A program made the translations under genes and the position numbers. Positions 1 to 7,253 of a stretch of 64,000 nt of DNA are shown here, piece by piece (position 1 is the stretch's first letter; every line of letters starts with the position of its first letter). Under the pieces are notes generated by a model. The model was not told the origin of the DNA. It saw nothing but the letters and a program-made list of their open reading frames with translations, and ran no database searches. The DNA is from CAWIJJ01 sp963836405. Its GTDB lineage: Bacteria; Acidobacteriota; Terriglobia; Bryobacterales; Bryobacteraceae. The DNA lies in contig CAWIJL010000007.1 of assembly GCA_963836405.1 (NCBI GenBank), positions 248,001-312,000 of the forward strand, read 5' to 3'.

Positions 1-90
1 CTGCGCCATGGCCGCCTCCGTTGTTGCCGGAGAGGCCGCCAGCAGGGGTGCCGAACACGCCAGGAGCGCAAAAGTTGACAGGCGAAGCAT
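1..90 (-). CDS. 5' end of a secreted protein (runs off the left edge)
   Basis: Reading leftwards from an ATG at 90-88 gives 30 open codons to the window edge. The translation is a textbook export signal: Arg at position 3, a hydrophobic core of Leu/Ala/Phe, then a signal-peptidase-like LLAAS/PA junction near residue 20. The mature protein lies outside the window, so no function can be assigned. It is divergent from the rhodanese-like gene at 212, so the 120 bp between them would hold both promoters. The short length makes the call tentative; it rests on the signal-peptide character. Confidence 0.5.
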   Translation of the reverse strand, partial: MLRLSTFALLACSAPLLAASPATTEAAMAQ

Positions 91-211
91 AGGTTTCCGT
101 TTCACAAAAGACGGTGAATCTCTATTAAAACATGGGTTTACAGCGAGGAAAACTGGGCGCATTGTTCACAGGCGTGCGCGGCAGGCCCCGCCGCTGCGAT
201 ATCGTGAAGGA

Positions 212-631
212 GTGAAGACGCGCTTTCTCGGCATCGTGCTCGCTCTTGCCACGGTCGCTCTCGCCGCCGACCTCGCCCTGGTCGAACCTCCGGACCTCGT
301 CAAACTCCTGACTTCCGCCCGCTCGAAACCGGTGGTCCTGATGGTCGGACCCAACGTGCTCTACCGCAGCAAACACATCCCCGGTTCGATCTTCGCCGGC
401 CCGGGCGCTACGCCGCAAGGCATCGCCCTCCTCAAATTCACCGTCGCCAAAATAGGGAAAACCGCGGATATCGTGATCTATTGCGGCTGCTGCCCCTGGG
501 ATCACTGCCCCAATATCAAACCCGCCATGGCCGAACTGAAAGCCATGGGCTACACCCGCGCCCGCGCCCTGAACCTGCCGCAAAACTTCAAGTCCGACTG
601 GATCGACAAAGGATATCCCATCGGCCAGTAG
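212..631 (+). CDS. Exported rhodanese-like domain protein
   Basis: 139 residues from a GTG start. I chose this start because it begins a clear signal peptide (Lys-Thr-Arg, then a hydrophobic run ending ALAA); the open frame extends upstream but looks non-coding. An AAGGAG overlaps the GTG, which is unusually close for a ribosome site. The remainder resembles a rhodanese fold: a VLMVGP strand, then an RSKHIPGSIFAGP stretch like the family's 'HIPGA' loop, then a Cys cluster (Cys91, 93, 94, 99) where the active-site loop would be, and a GYTRARAL segment. The family transfers sulfane sulfur or binds sulfur/metal; the four-Cys loop is atypical and may bind metal. The activity is inferred. Confidence 0.65.
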   Translation: MKTRFLGIVLALATVALAADLALVEPPDLVKLLTSARSKPVVLMVGPNVLYRSKHIPGSIFAGPGATPQGIALLKFTVAKIGKTADIVIYCGCCPWDHCPNIKPAMAELKAMGYTRARALNLPQNFKSDWIDKGYPIGQ

Positions 632-649
632 TCGCCCCGCGCCGTGCGT

Positions 650-655
650 TATAGT
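650..655 (+). promoter_or_regulatory. -10-like hexamer TATAGT
   Basis: TATAGT lies exactly 7 nt before the ATG at 663, so transcription would start at or next to the start codon. No Shine-Dalgarno sequence and no clear -35 box is seen. It is one of a set of similarly placed hexamers in this window. Confidence 0.45.
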
Positions 656-662
656 CGAATCC

Positions 663-1448
663 ATGCGACCGAATCGAACCAGGGAACGATTGTGCAACGG
701 GGAAACCGTCTTCGGCAGCGGCCTCCAGGTCTATGCATCCGCCGAAGTGGCGCGGACCTTCGCGGCCGCCGGCTTCGACTACGTGTTCATCGACAGCGAA
801 CACGGGCCGTTCAACCTTGAAACCATCCACGCCATGATCAAGGCCGCGCACGATACCGGCATCACCCCCATCGTGCGCGTGGGCGAACTCGCTTACTCGC
901 TGGTGGCCCGCCTGCTCGATTGCGGCGCGCACGGGATCATCCTGCCGCGCGTCGAGGATCCCAAAGTGCTCGAAGAGGCGCTGAGCTGGATGCGCTTCCC
1001 CCCGATCGGAAAGCGCGGGTACGGCGTGAACCCGACCATGGTGGATTACGAGACCCGGACCTTCAACGAAATCATCGGGCATCAGAACCGCGAGGTCCTC
1101 ACCGTGTGCCAGTTCGAAACCGTAGCGGCCGTGGACCGCGCCGCCGAACTGCTGTCGGTCAAAGGCCTGGACGTGATGATGGTGGGGCCGGCCGATCTGT
1201 CTATCTCGCTCGGAATTCCCGGCGAGTTCGACAACCCCCTGCTGATCTCCACCGTGGAAGGGCTGATCGAAAAATGCAATCGCCATGGCGTGGTTCCGGG
1301 CATCCAGACCCGCAACCTCGCCATGGCCAAGACTTGGGCCGCACGCGGCATGCGCTTTGTCGGCGCATCCGCCGAGCACGGCCTGTTGCTCGAAAAAGCT
1401 AAAGAGACGGTGGCTGCGCTGCGCACCGTGCGCGCCCAGGGCGCCTGA
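663..1448 (+). CDS. HpcH/HpaI-family aldolase/citrate lyase-like protein
   Basis: 261 residues, the usual length for class II pyruvate-type aldolases of the HpcH/HpaI family (HpaI, GarL, YfaU), which cleave 2-keto-3-deoxy-diacids to pyruvate plus an aldehyde using a divalent metal. Visible family signatures in order: FIDSEHGPF near residue 40, GAHGIILPRVEDP near 88 (metal-binding Glu/Asp), a KRGYG loop near 118, QFETVAAV near 149, and GPADLSISLG near 170 with the second acidic ligand. The natural substrate cannot be told from sequence, and the neighbours do not form a catabolic operon. The start follows a -10-like TATAGT by 7 nt. Confidence 0.88.
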   Translation: MRPNRTRERLCNGETVFGSGLQVYASAEVARTFAAAGFDYVFIDSEHGPFNLETIHAMIKAAHDTGITPIVRVGELAYSLVARLLDCGAHGIILPRVEDPKVLEEALSWMRFPPIGKRGYGVNPTMVDYETRTFNEIIGHQNREVLTVCQFETVAAVDRAAELLSVKGLDVMMVGPADLSISLGIPGEFDNPLLISTVEGLIEKCNRHGVVPGIQTRNLAMAKTWAARGMRFVGASAEHGLLLEKAKETVAALRTVRAQGA

Positions 1449-1451
1449 ACC

Positions 1452-2081
1452 CTACTTTGGTTTGGCCAGCAGAGTTTTCTGCCGTTCCGGAGCCAGTTTG
1501 GTTTCCGAAAAAACCGACTGTATCTCGTTCCGATCCGCCGCCGAAGACGTGTACCATCGCCCGATGAGCCGCTGCGCGGATTCGACGATGCGCTCTTCCA
1601 GTTCCCTGGCCAGAAACTGCACGCGACGGTCCGCCTTTTTCTTTTCGTTGGCCGCCACCGCCGCCTCGTACTGCTTGCGCGCCGCCGGCGTCGTCGCCTT
1701 GGGCGGGATCTGCGTGCCTCCCTGAAGCGGAGGCATCACGTTCAGCAGCGGGGCATCGTCCGGATCGAACTTAGGATCCTTCACCCGGTCCACCGCCGAT
1801 AGCGCGCGGCACCACTCGCGCAGCAGTTCCCGCCGCGCGGCCAGCCGCTCTCCGGTTTGCTTGACGGAAAACAGGTCCACTTCTTCCAGGTTTTCCACGG
1901 CTTTTTGCAGGTGGGCGGCGCCACCGTTCTTTTCGAAGCCGTCGAGCTCGGCGGCCGCGATCCCGATCTTCTCCGGCATCCGCATTCCTTTCTCGCGTTC
2001 GGGTGCCCTTCGCTCCGGCTGCCGCTGCTGGGCCGCGGCTGCCAGGACCACTGCGAGGATAACTCCCGGAATTCGCGTCAT
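1452..2081 (-). CDS. Uncharacterised exported helical protein
   Basis: 209 residues from the ATG at 2081, chosen because it overlaps the stop of the upstream gene as ATGA and opens a signal peptide (IPGVILAVVLAAAA). The mature part is rich in charged residues and predicted helix, with heptad-like runs such as EKKKADRRVQFLARELEERI and no recognised domain. The open frame reaches further upstream, but that part is antisense to the neighbouring gene and looks non-coding. Translational coupling to the 307-residue protein upstream suggests a shared function, which I cannot name. It is convergent with the aldolase gene, 3 bp away. Confidence 0.65.
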   Translation of the reverse strand: MTRIPGVILAVVLAAAAQQRQPERRAPEREKGMRMPEKIGIAAAELDGFEKNGGAAHLQKAVENLEEVDLFSVKQTGERLAARRELLREWCRALSAVDRVKDPKFDPDDAPLLNVMPPLQGGTQIPPKATTPAARKQYEAAVAANEKKKADRRVQFLARELEERIVESAQRLIGRWYTSSAADRNEIQSVFSETKLAPERQKTLLAKPK

Positions 2082-3001
2082 AAAACCGTGGTCACACCCC
2101 CGAGCGTAACGCTTCCGGACGACGCCGTGGCCACCGTGGCGGTAGCCACTGCCCGCGCCTTGCTGGCCCTGAGGTTGCCCGCCGCTGTGCACGAGTGCAC
2201 CTGGTGCACCGTCGTGAAACGCCGGAAAGTGCCGCCGTGCAGCGCGTAACTCCACGGGATGGACCACTCGCCGCGCCCCACCGCCGCAGCCGGCGGATTC
2301 GCCAGAAATCCCAGAATGCAGGTATCGATTCCGTCGATCTTGGTGCCGAAATCCTGCCGCCACGTCGTCGTCGCCGGTACCGCCGAACCCACGCCCGACG
2401 GCGGATTACGGATGTGGCCGTTGCCGTTCATCGGCGCGAACACCCCCGTCGCAACCAGGCCGATGTCGGTTTCCTGAATATCGATCGCATGGAAATTCAC
2501 CGTGTCCGGCAGAATGAAAATATCGGTATGCATCCCGATCGACACCGTGTTCACGCGGTGCAAAACATCCCGCCGCCGCATCCTCACCTCCGAAGGGGCA
2601 ATGATGTGGAAGGTGATATGGGCGGTGCACCCGCCCCCGGTAGCCGTCAGGGTCACATCCTGCGCCCGGCTGGGAGCGCGGTACACGATGGTCTGCCCCG
2701 TCTCGCTCGAAAGAAAGCCGTCGCCCGCCAGCGTCCAGTTGGCCTCCCCCAGCGAGAACGTCACACGCACCCGTTCGCCCACCCCGATATCCAGGCGGGC
2801 GCGGTCGGGTGGTTGGGTCATCACCGTTTCGGAAGTAATTTCGCAGGTGACACAAGGGGCCACCGGTGCGGGATCCGGCACCGCTGGCGCGGGATTCGTT
2901 CCGCCCGAACCCGGCGCGGTCGGAGTATCTGTTGGTGCCGCCTGCGGGGTCGGCGAAGGTGTGGAAGGTGCCGGATCGTCTGGACTTGAGCAACAGGACA
3001 T
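2078..3001 (-). CDS. Uncharacterised protein with Pro/Thr-rich N-terminus and beta-rich body
   Basis: 307 residues. Residues 4-50 are a low-complexity Pro/Ala/Thr linker following a Cys-Cys pair; there is no hydrophobic signal peptide or lipobox. A CVTCEI motif near residue 51 follows, then a domain reading like an Ig/PKD-type beta sandwich (VRVTFSLGEANWTLAG, QTIVYRAPSRAQDVTLTATGGGC), then a second beta-rich region (DIFILPDTVNFHAIDIQE, WSIPWSYALHGG, FTTVHQVHSC). The gene overlaps its downstream neighbour by 4 nt and the two are probably co-translated. I do not recognise the family. Having no export signal while its partner has one is odd; cytoplasmic location or non-classical secretion are both possible. 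Confidence 0.7.
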   Translation of the reverse strand: MSCCSSPDDPAPSTPSPTPQAAPTDTPTAPGSGGTNPAPAVPDPAPVAPCVTCEITSETVMTQPPDRARLDIGVGERVRVTFSLGEANWTLAGDGFLSSETGQTIVYRAPSRAQDVTLTATGGGCTAHITFHIIAPSEVRMRRRDVLHRVNTVSIGMHTDIFILPDTVNFHAIDIQETDIGLVATGVFAPMNGNGHIRNPPSGVGSAVPATTTWRQDFGTKIDGIDTCILGFLANPPAAAVGRGEWSIPWSYALHGGTFRRFTTVHQVHSCTAAGNLRASKARAVATATVATASSGSVTLGGVTTVL

Positions 3002-3454
3002 GGTGGTGACGGTCGCGGTTTCAGTGTATTAAATCGCCAAGGCCCGCGCAAACCAGCATCCCGCACCTCGGGAATCGGCCCGATCGGCCGCCTCCGCGCG
3101 GATCTGCCAGCCGGCCCCACTTATTGGTTGGCCCGACCGAGCGATTCTCGGGTTTCCGGGGGGGCAGCAAGTCGCGCAACTTCGCGGCCACGGCTGCGTC
3201 CGGCAAATCGCCGAGATCGTCATCGGACTACCGTTGGGAAGTTCCTGCCAACAGTCCAGGACTTTCTCGCCAAGAGAAGGGCTGAGTTTAGTTTCGATGC
3301 CTCATCCAAGCATTTCGGCGAGCCAGTCGCTTGCCCTTCGCTTGTAAGCGTCCGACGAACCCATCGTGCAGCGTGTTTTTTGTGGAAGGCAGATGGCGAC
3401 GGTCGCTAGCCGAGAGCCAGTAGCCAGTAGCCGATAGCTGATAGCCAAATGCCG
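3002..3454. other. 453-bp intergenic region
   Basis: No convincing gene. On the minus strand a TTAATACACT stretch about 25 nt before the start at 3001 could be a -10 element. The right end (3408-3449) is a tandem heptamer array described separately. Short open frames here lack ribosome sites and coding character. Confidence 0.5.
3408..3449 (+). repeat. Degenerate heptamer array (AGCCGAT type), six units
   Basis: Six 7-bp units read AGCCGAG, AGCCAGT, AGCCAGT, AGCCGAT, AGCTGAT, AGCCAAA. The array ends 5 bp from the stop codon of the minus-strand gene at 3455, i.e. it lies immediately downstream of that gene. Related arrays occur at 5598, 5659, 47886 and 51666. Confidence 0.75.
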
Positions 3455-5251
3455 TCACATCAGGAATGCCGCCAGAAGCAGCACCACGCCACCGGCCACC
3501 AGCGCGATCTGTCCAGCCAGAGGGAGGCAGTGGAGCGCGCGCATGCCGCGCACCACGGCCTGCGCCACCGGCGAATCGCCCACGACCTGCCGGGCCCCGG
3601 CCGAACCGAGCGTGAGCGCGGCCAGGAGCGCTGCGGCAAGCACCGCTCCGAAACCGCGGGCGATGTCGCCGCCGGTGGCGGGCTGGTCCCGCACGGTAGG
3701 CGGGTACGGGGCCTGTAAATCGAGGATGCGTTCGGCGTACCCCGCGCGGTCCTGTACGTGAATAGCCGCCGCCTCGGCCGCGCCCGTCAGGCGTGGCGCC
3801 AGGCCCGCTAGCGCGCCCAGGATCAGCAGGGCCGCTGCCGGCCCGTACATGGCTGCCGGCGTGTGGTGGTGAACTTTGACGTCGATGTGCTCAGGGGGAC
3901 GGCTGCTTTCGGCAAACTCCTCCACCGGCGGTCCCCAGCGGAAGAAGGCGCGCCCGGCGAAGCGAAACAGCGAGCCCGCGGTCAGCACCGCCGCGGCGAA
4001 CGCAACCGCCGGGATCCAGGGATAACCAAGCTGATTCGCGGAACCATCCAGCATGATCTGGCCCCAGAAGATTCCGAACGGCGGCAGCCCGGCAAGTCCC
4101 GCCGCCCCCACAAAGAAGATCGCGCCGGTCCAGCGCAGGTGCCGCGGCCGGCCGGTCAGTTCGATTTCGTCGTAGGTTGCGGTGCGGTAAAGCAGAATCC
4201 CGGAGGCGAGGAAGAGGCCGGAAACCAGCGTCGAGAAGCCCATGACGGCGATGCTGCTGCCCGCCAGTCCGGCGGGCGTGAACAGTGCGATTCCCATCAG
4301 CAAAATGCCCATCTGGGCCACGGTGGCGAAGGCGAGAATGCGCTTGAGATGACGCTCGGAGAAGCACATCAGCGCGCCCAGCAGCGCCGTGACTGCGCCG
4401 AAGCAGGCCAGCACATTCCTCAGGTGGTCCTGTTCCGGGGCGAGGGCGCCGGAATAGATTGCCCAGTAGATGCGTGCCGCGGTGTAGAGTCCGGTTTCCA
4501 CCAGCACGCCCGCCAGCAGCGCCGAAACGGGCGCCGGCGCCAGCGCCACGGCTTCGGGAAACCAGAGGTGGAATGGCGCAATCCCGGCCTGAACGAACAG
4601 CGCCGCGACGATCAGCGCGAGCGAGATCCACACCATCGGCCCCGGCGATTGTGCCAGGGCGCGTCCCGCCTGCGCCATGTTGGTGGTGCCGGTTTCCGCA
4701 AACAGCAGGCCCGTTCCCGCCAGCAGCAAAGCGGCGGCCACGCCGTGAATGACGAAGAGGTTGCGCGCGGCCTGCGGCGGACCCGGTTCCTCGGCGCAGG
4801 CGCGGGACAGCGCGGCGGCGGAAAGCCCGAGCATTTCAAAAAACACCACCAGGTTCAGGAGATCGCCCGTCAGGCTTACACCGGAGGCGCCCGCCAGAAA
4901 CAGCATTGCCGCCGCGTAAAATCGAGTATTGGTGGCCGGCAGGTAGCAGGTGGAAAAGATCAGCACCGCCAGCGTCAGCACGGCGGCAATCAGCGTCAGC
5001 ATCCCTCCCGTGTTATCGATGACCAGAAACAGCGAGAGGGCAAACCCGTTGGTGGGAGGTGCGCTTCCGAGCGAAAAAAGATAGGGGTCGTAGCGCGTGT
5101 CCACCACCATGGAAAGCGCGGTTGCGGCCACCAGCAGCGCCGTCAGAATCGACGCGGCGGAGCCGATCGCGCGTGGCGCCCGCCGGCCGAGCGCGGCCAA
5201 AAATGCGGCCACGAGGACCGGGAACAGCACGGGAATGAGCGGAGCGATCAA
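3455..5251 (-). CDS. Proton-translocating NADH dehydrogenase/Mrp antiporter-like subunit (NuoL/M/N, HyfB, MrpD superfamily)
   Basis: 598 residues, nearly all transmembrane. The diagnostic proton-conducting core is visible: a conserved Glu in NLVVFFEMLGLSA (TM5), FHLWFPEAVALAPAPVSALLAGVLVETGLY, and the Lys/His region SERHLKRILAFATVAQMG. In complex I, group-4 hydrogenases and Mrp antiporters such subunits move protons or Na+. No other subunits lie within this window, so the gene stands alone here. A cytoplasmic stretch with several His residues (near residues 455-465) precedes the last helices. Candidate roles include a standalone ion channel or an ion-coupled carbon-uptake subunit; sequence alone does not decide. 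A heptamer array follows its stop codon. Confidence 0.85.
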   Translation of the reverse strand: MIAPLIPVLFPVLVAAFLAALGRRAPRAIGSAASILTALLVAATALSMVVDTRYDPYLFSLGSAPPTNGFALSLFLVIDNTGGMLTLIAAVLTLAVLIFSTCYLPATNTRFYAAAMLFLAGASGVSLTGDLLNLVVFFEMLGLSAAALSRACAEEPGPPQAARNLFVIHGVAAALLLAGTGLLFAETGTTNMAQAGRALAQSPGPMVWISLALIVAALFVQAGIAPFHLWFPEAVALAPAPVSALLAGVLVETGLYTAARIYWAIYSGALAPEQDHLRNVLACFGAVTALLGALMCFSERHLKRILAFATVAQMGILLMGIALFTPAGLAGSSIAVMGFSTLVSGLFLASGILLYRTATYDEIELTGRPRHLRWTGAIFFVGAAGLAGLPPFGIFWGQIMLDGSANQLGYPWIPAVAFAAAVLTAGSLFRFAGRAFFRWGPPVEEFAESSRPPEHIDVKVHHHTPAAMYGPAAALLILGALAGLAPRLTGAAEAAAIHVQDRAGYAERILDLQAPYPPTVRDQPATGGDIARGFGAVLAAALLAALTLGSAGARQVVGDSPVAQAVVRGMRALHCLPLAGQIALVAGGVVLLLAAFLM

Positions 5252-5303
5252 ACAGAACTATCCGGGAGAAAGATAGCACGCGCGTTGCCACCGCGTTTCG
5301 CCC

Positions 5304-5576
5304 TCACGGCGCGGTTGGCGATTCCACGTACGGTTTGTAGCCGTTCTCGCGCATGACTCGGCGGGCCGTTTCCACAGCGCCCGGAAGCACATAAAAGAAC
5401 GCCCCCGCGCGCACAGACCGGAAGATGATGCCGCCGCGATACTCGTCGGCCTCCACGCCGTAGTCCAGGCCGGCACGCGTAAAGATTTCTTCGAGGCGCA
5501 ACGCGTCTTTCAATCGCTTGGCAATGTAGATCAACGCCGCCTCGTGGCCTTCGAAGAAGGAGGGATCCTGTCGCAT
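5304..5576 (-). CDS. Small conserved-type cytosolic protein
   Basis: 90 residues with a strong ribosome site (GGAGGGAA) before the ATG. The sequence is compact alpha/beta: helix ALIYIAKRLKDALRLEEIFTRAG, then DYGVEADEYRGG and FRSVRAGAFFYVLP strands, then a C-terminal helix ending RRVMRENGYKPYV. This pattern recalls short DUF2007-like or ferredoxin-fold single-domain proteins that pair a 'LEEIFTRAGLDY' helix with a strand, but I cannot name the family. No signal peptide or membrane segment. Located between two heptamer-repeat regions. Confidence 0.65.
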   Translation of the reverse strand: MRQDPSFFEGHEAALIYIAKRLKDALRLEEIFTRAGLDYGVEADEYRGGIIFRSVRAGAFFYVLPGAVETARRVMRENGYKPYVESPTAP

Positions 5577-5597
5577 GCTTCCCTCCAGTTTAGCGGG

Positions 5598-5630
5598 TGG
5601 CTATCGGCGATCGGCTATCGGCGATCGGCT
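5598..5630 (-). repeat. Heptamer array, inverted orientation
   Basis: The plus strand reads GGCTATC, GGCGATC, GGCTATC, GGCGATC, GGCT, i.e. AGCCGAT/CGCCGAT units on the minus strand. It faces the array at 5659-5694, giving an inverted pair separated by about 28 bp, upstream of the 90-residue gene. Confidence 0.7.
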
Positions 5631-5658
5631 GAGCACAGCGAGCGTGCGCGTCAGCTTG

Positions 5659-5694
5659 AGAGCCGAAAGCCGACAGCTAAAAGCCGACGGCTAA
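5659..5694 (+). repeat. Degenerate heptamer array
   Basis: Units read GAGCCGA, AAGCCGA, CAGCTAA, AAGCCGA, CGGCTAA. The array ends 2 bp from the stop codon of the minus-strand gene at 5697, the same placement as the arrays at 3408, 47886 and 51666. Confidence 0.65.
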
Positions 5695-5696
5695 TT

Positions 5697-5936
5697 TCAG
5701 CTTTTCTTGCGTGGCGGCAGAATCCAGGCTGCGCCTGTTGTTTCGTGGCGCATGAAGTGGCGGGCAAGCGCGACTCCGCAGCCTAGAACGATGGCCGCGG
5801 GCAACATAAAGCGAAGAGCCGGAATGCCGATCAGAAAGATCAGCGTGCTGATGACGGCAAACAGGGCTCCCGCGATGCCCGCGCCGCCCGGTATGTGCGA
5901 AACGTTGATTTGCGGGTTCGGTGCCGTGTCCCTCAT
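5697..5936 (-). CDS. Small two-helix membrane protein
   Basis: 79 residues. A short polar N-terminus (about 20 residues, including GGAGIAG) is followed by two hydrophobic segments, approximately residues 22-41 (ALFAVISTLIFLIG) and 44-62 (RFMLPAAIVLGCGVALA), then a basic tail ending RKKS. No enzymatic motif. It diverges from dprA by 76 bp. Function unknown. Confidence 0.6.
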   Translation of the reverse strand: MRDTAPNPQINVSHIPGGAGIAGALFAVISTLIFLIGIPALRFMLPAAIVLGCGVALARHFMRHETTGAAWILPPRKKS

Positions 5937-6012
5937 AAGTGCACCCCTGATCTCACCCTATCACGAGTTGCGGCGGGGGGCGCGCGGCTGTTAGCGTGGA
6001 GTCCGAAACCTC

Positions 6013-7188
6013 ATGGATCCCCCTATCATCACCCGGGAAGAAGAACTCTACTGGCTCGCCCTCAAGTTGGTCCCGGGCCTGGGAACCCGCACCTCGGTCA
6101 GGCTGCTGGAGCGGTTCCGCACGCCGCAGGCGGTGTTTCGCGCATCGCGCACCGAGCTCGAGGGCGGCGGCGTCAGCGGATCGGTGGCGCAGTCCATCGC
6201 CAGCGGCTGCACGTTCGAAGACGCCGCCACGCAGCAGGAGCGCATGGCGGAAGCGGGGGCCGTGTTGGTCACCATGGGGGACCGCCGCTATCCCGACCCG
6301 TTGCGCGGCATCTTCGATCCGCCGATTGTGCTGTTCGCGCGCGGACGGGTGGAACTGCTGGATACGCTCGCGCTTGGAGTGGTGGGAACGCGCCGCCCCA
6401 CACCCTACGGAGTGGCCGCCGCCGAACGGCTTTCCGGAGACCTCGCCCAGGCCGGGCTGACCATCGTCAGCGGCATGGCGCGGGGCATCGATACCGCCGC
6501 GCACCGCGCTGCCCTGGCGGCGGGGGGGGACACGGTGGCGGTGCTCGGCTGCGGCGCCGACATCGTCTATCCTTCTGAGAACAAGAAGCTTGCGGCCGAA
6601 ATCGAGGCCCGCGGGCTGATCGTTTCCGAGTTTCCCATGGGCGCCACGGCCTTCCCACAGAACTTCCCCATTCGAAACCGGATCATCAGCGGGCTGAGCC
6701 TCGGCGTGCTCGTCGTGGAGGGCGCCCAGTACAGCGGTTCCGCGATTACGGCGAAACTGGCGATCGACCAGGGTCGGGAACTGTTCGCCGTGCCCGGCAA
6801 TATCACCTCCAAGCTGAGCTGGGGACCTAACTTGTTGATTAAACAGGGGGCAAAGCTGGTTCAGGACTGGAACGACGTGCTCGCCGACCTGCCCGCCGAA
6901 TCGCGCCGCCTGTTGATCGAAAAGGGCCGGAAGCGGCTGCTCGGCGACGGCGATGCATCTTCCGGCGGAGAGCAGGCATCCTTATTAAGTGGGTCCCGGC
7001 CCGAGTTGGACGCTACATCACGAAAAGCCCTCGAAGTCCTGGCTGTAGACACTGCCATGCACCTCGACGACCTCGTTGAAAAAACGGAAAATATCTCTCC
7101 TTCCGAGTTAATCGCCGCACTTTTCGAGCTGGAGATGCTGGGGCTCGTAAAACAACTTCCGGGAAAGAACTTTATCAAAGTGTGGTAA
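6013..7188 (+). CDS. dprA: DNA-processing protein DprA
   Basis: 391 residues, typical length. DprA loads RecA on incoming single-stranded DNA during transformation. Domains: an N-terminal helix-hairpin-helix/SAM-like region (LVPGLGTRTSVRLLERF), the Rossmann-like DNA-binding domain (VVGTRRPTPYG, IVSGMARGIDTAAHRAAL, AVLGCGADIVYPSENK, FPIRNRIISGLS, VVEGAQYSGSAITA, FAVPGN), and a C-terminal winged-helix region (about 330-391: LDDLVEKTENISPSELIAAL). All hallmark residues are present. It sits 65 bp upstream of topA in the same direction, an arrangement also common in other bacteria. Confidence 0.97.
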   Translation: MDPPIITREEELYWLALKLVPGLGTRTSVRLLERFRTPQAVFRASRTELEGGGVSGSVAQSIASGCTFEDAATQQERMAEAGAVLVTMGDRRYPDPLRGIFDPPIVLFARGRVELLDTLALGVVGTRRPTPYGVAAAERLSGDLAQAGLTIVSGMARGIDTAAHRAALAAGGDTVAVLGCGADIVYPSENKKLAAEIEARGLIVSEFPMGATAFPQNFPIRNRIISGLSLGVLVVEGAQYSGSAITAKLAIDQGRELFAVPGNITSKLSWGPNLLIKQGAKLVQDWNDVLADLPAESRRLLIEKGRKRLLGDGDASSGGEQASLLSGSRPELDATSRKALEVLAVDTAMHLDDLVEKTENISPSELIAALFELEMLGLVKQLPGKNFIKVW

Positions 7189-7253
7189 CGTCAACTGGGA
7201 AACCTGCAGTTCAATGCAACAGCGGCTTGGGCGCCGCATTCTGAATAATTCAT

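Noticed and set aside
3128..3409. 93-codon open frame in the 3002-3454 gap
   Set aside because: Arg-rich, no ribosome site, overlaps no conserved pattern.
3408..3449. Possible CRISPR array from the tandem repeats
   Set aside because: The units are 7 bp and contiguous with no spacers.
3863..5356. 497-codon open frame opposite the antiporter-like gene
   Set aside because: Charged low-complexity translation without a plausible start signal; the sense strand is a clear membrane protein.
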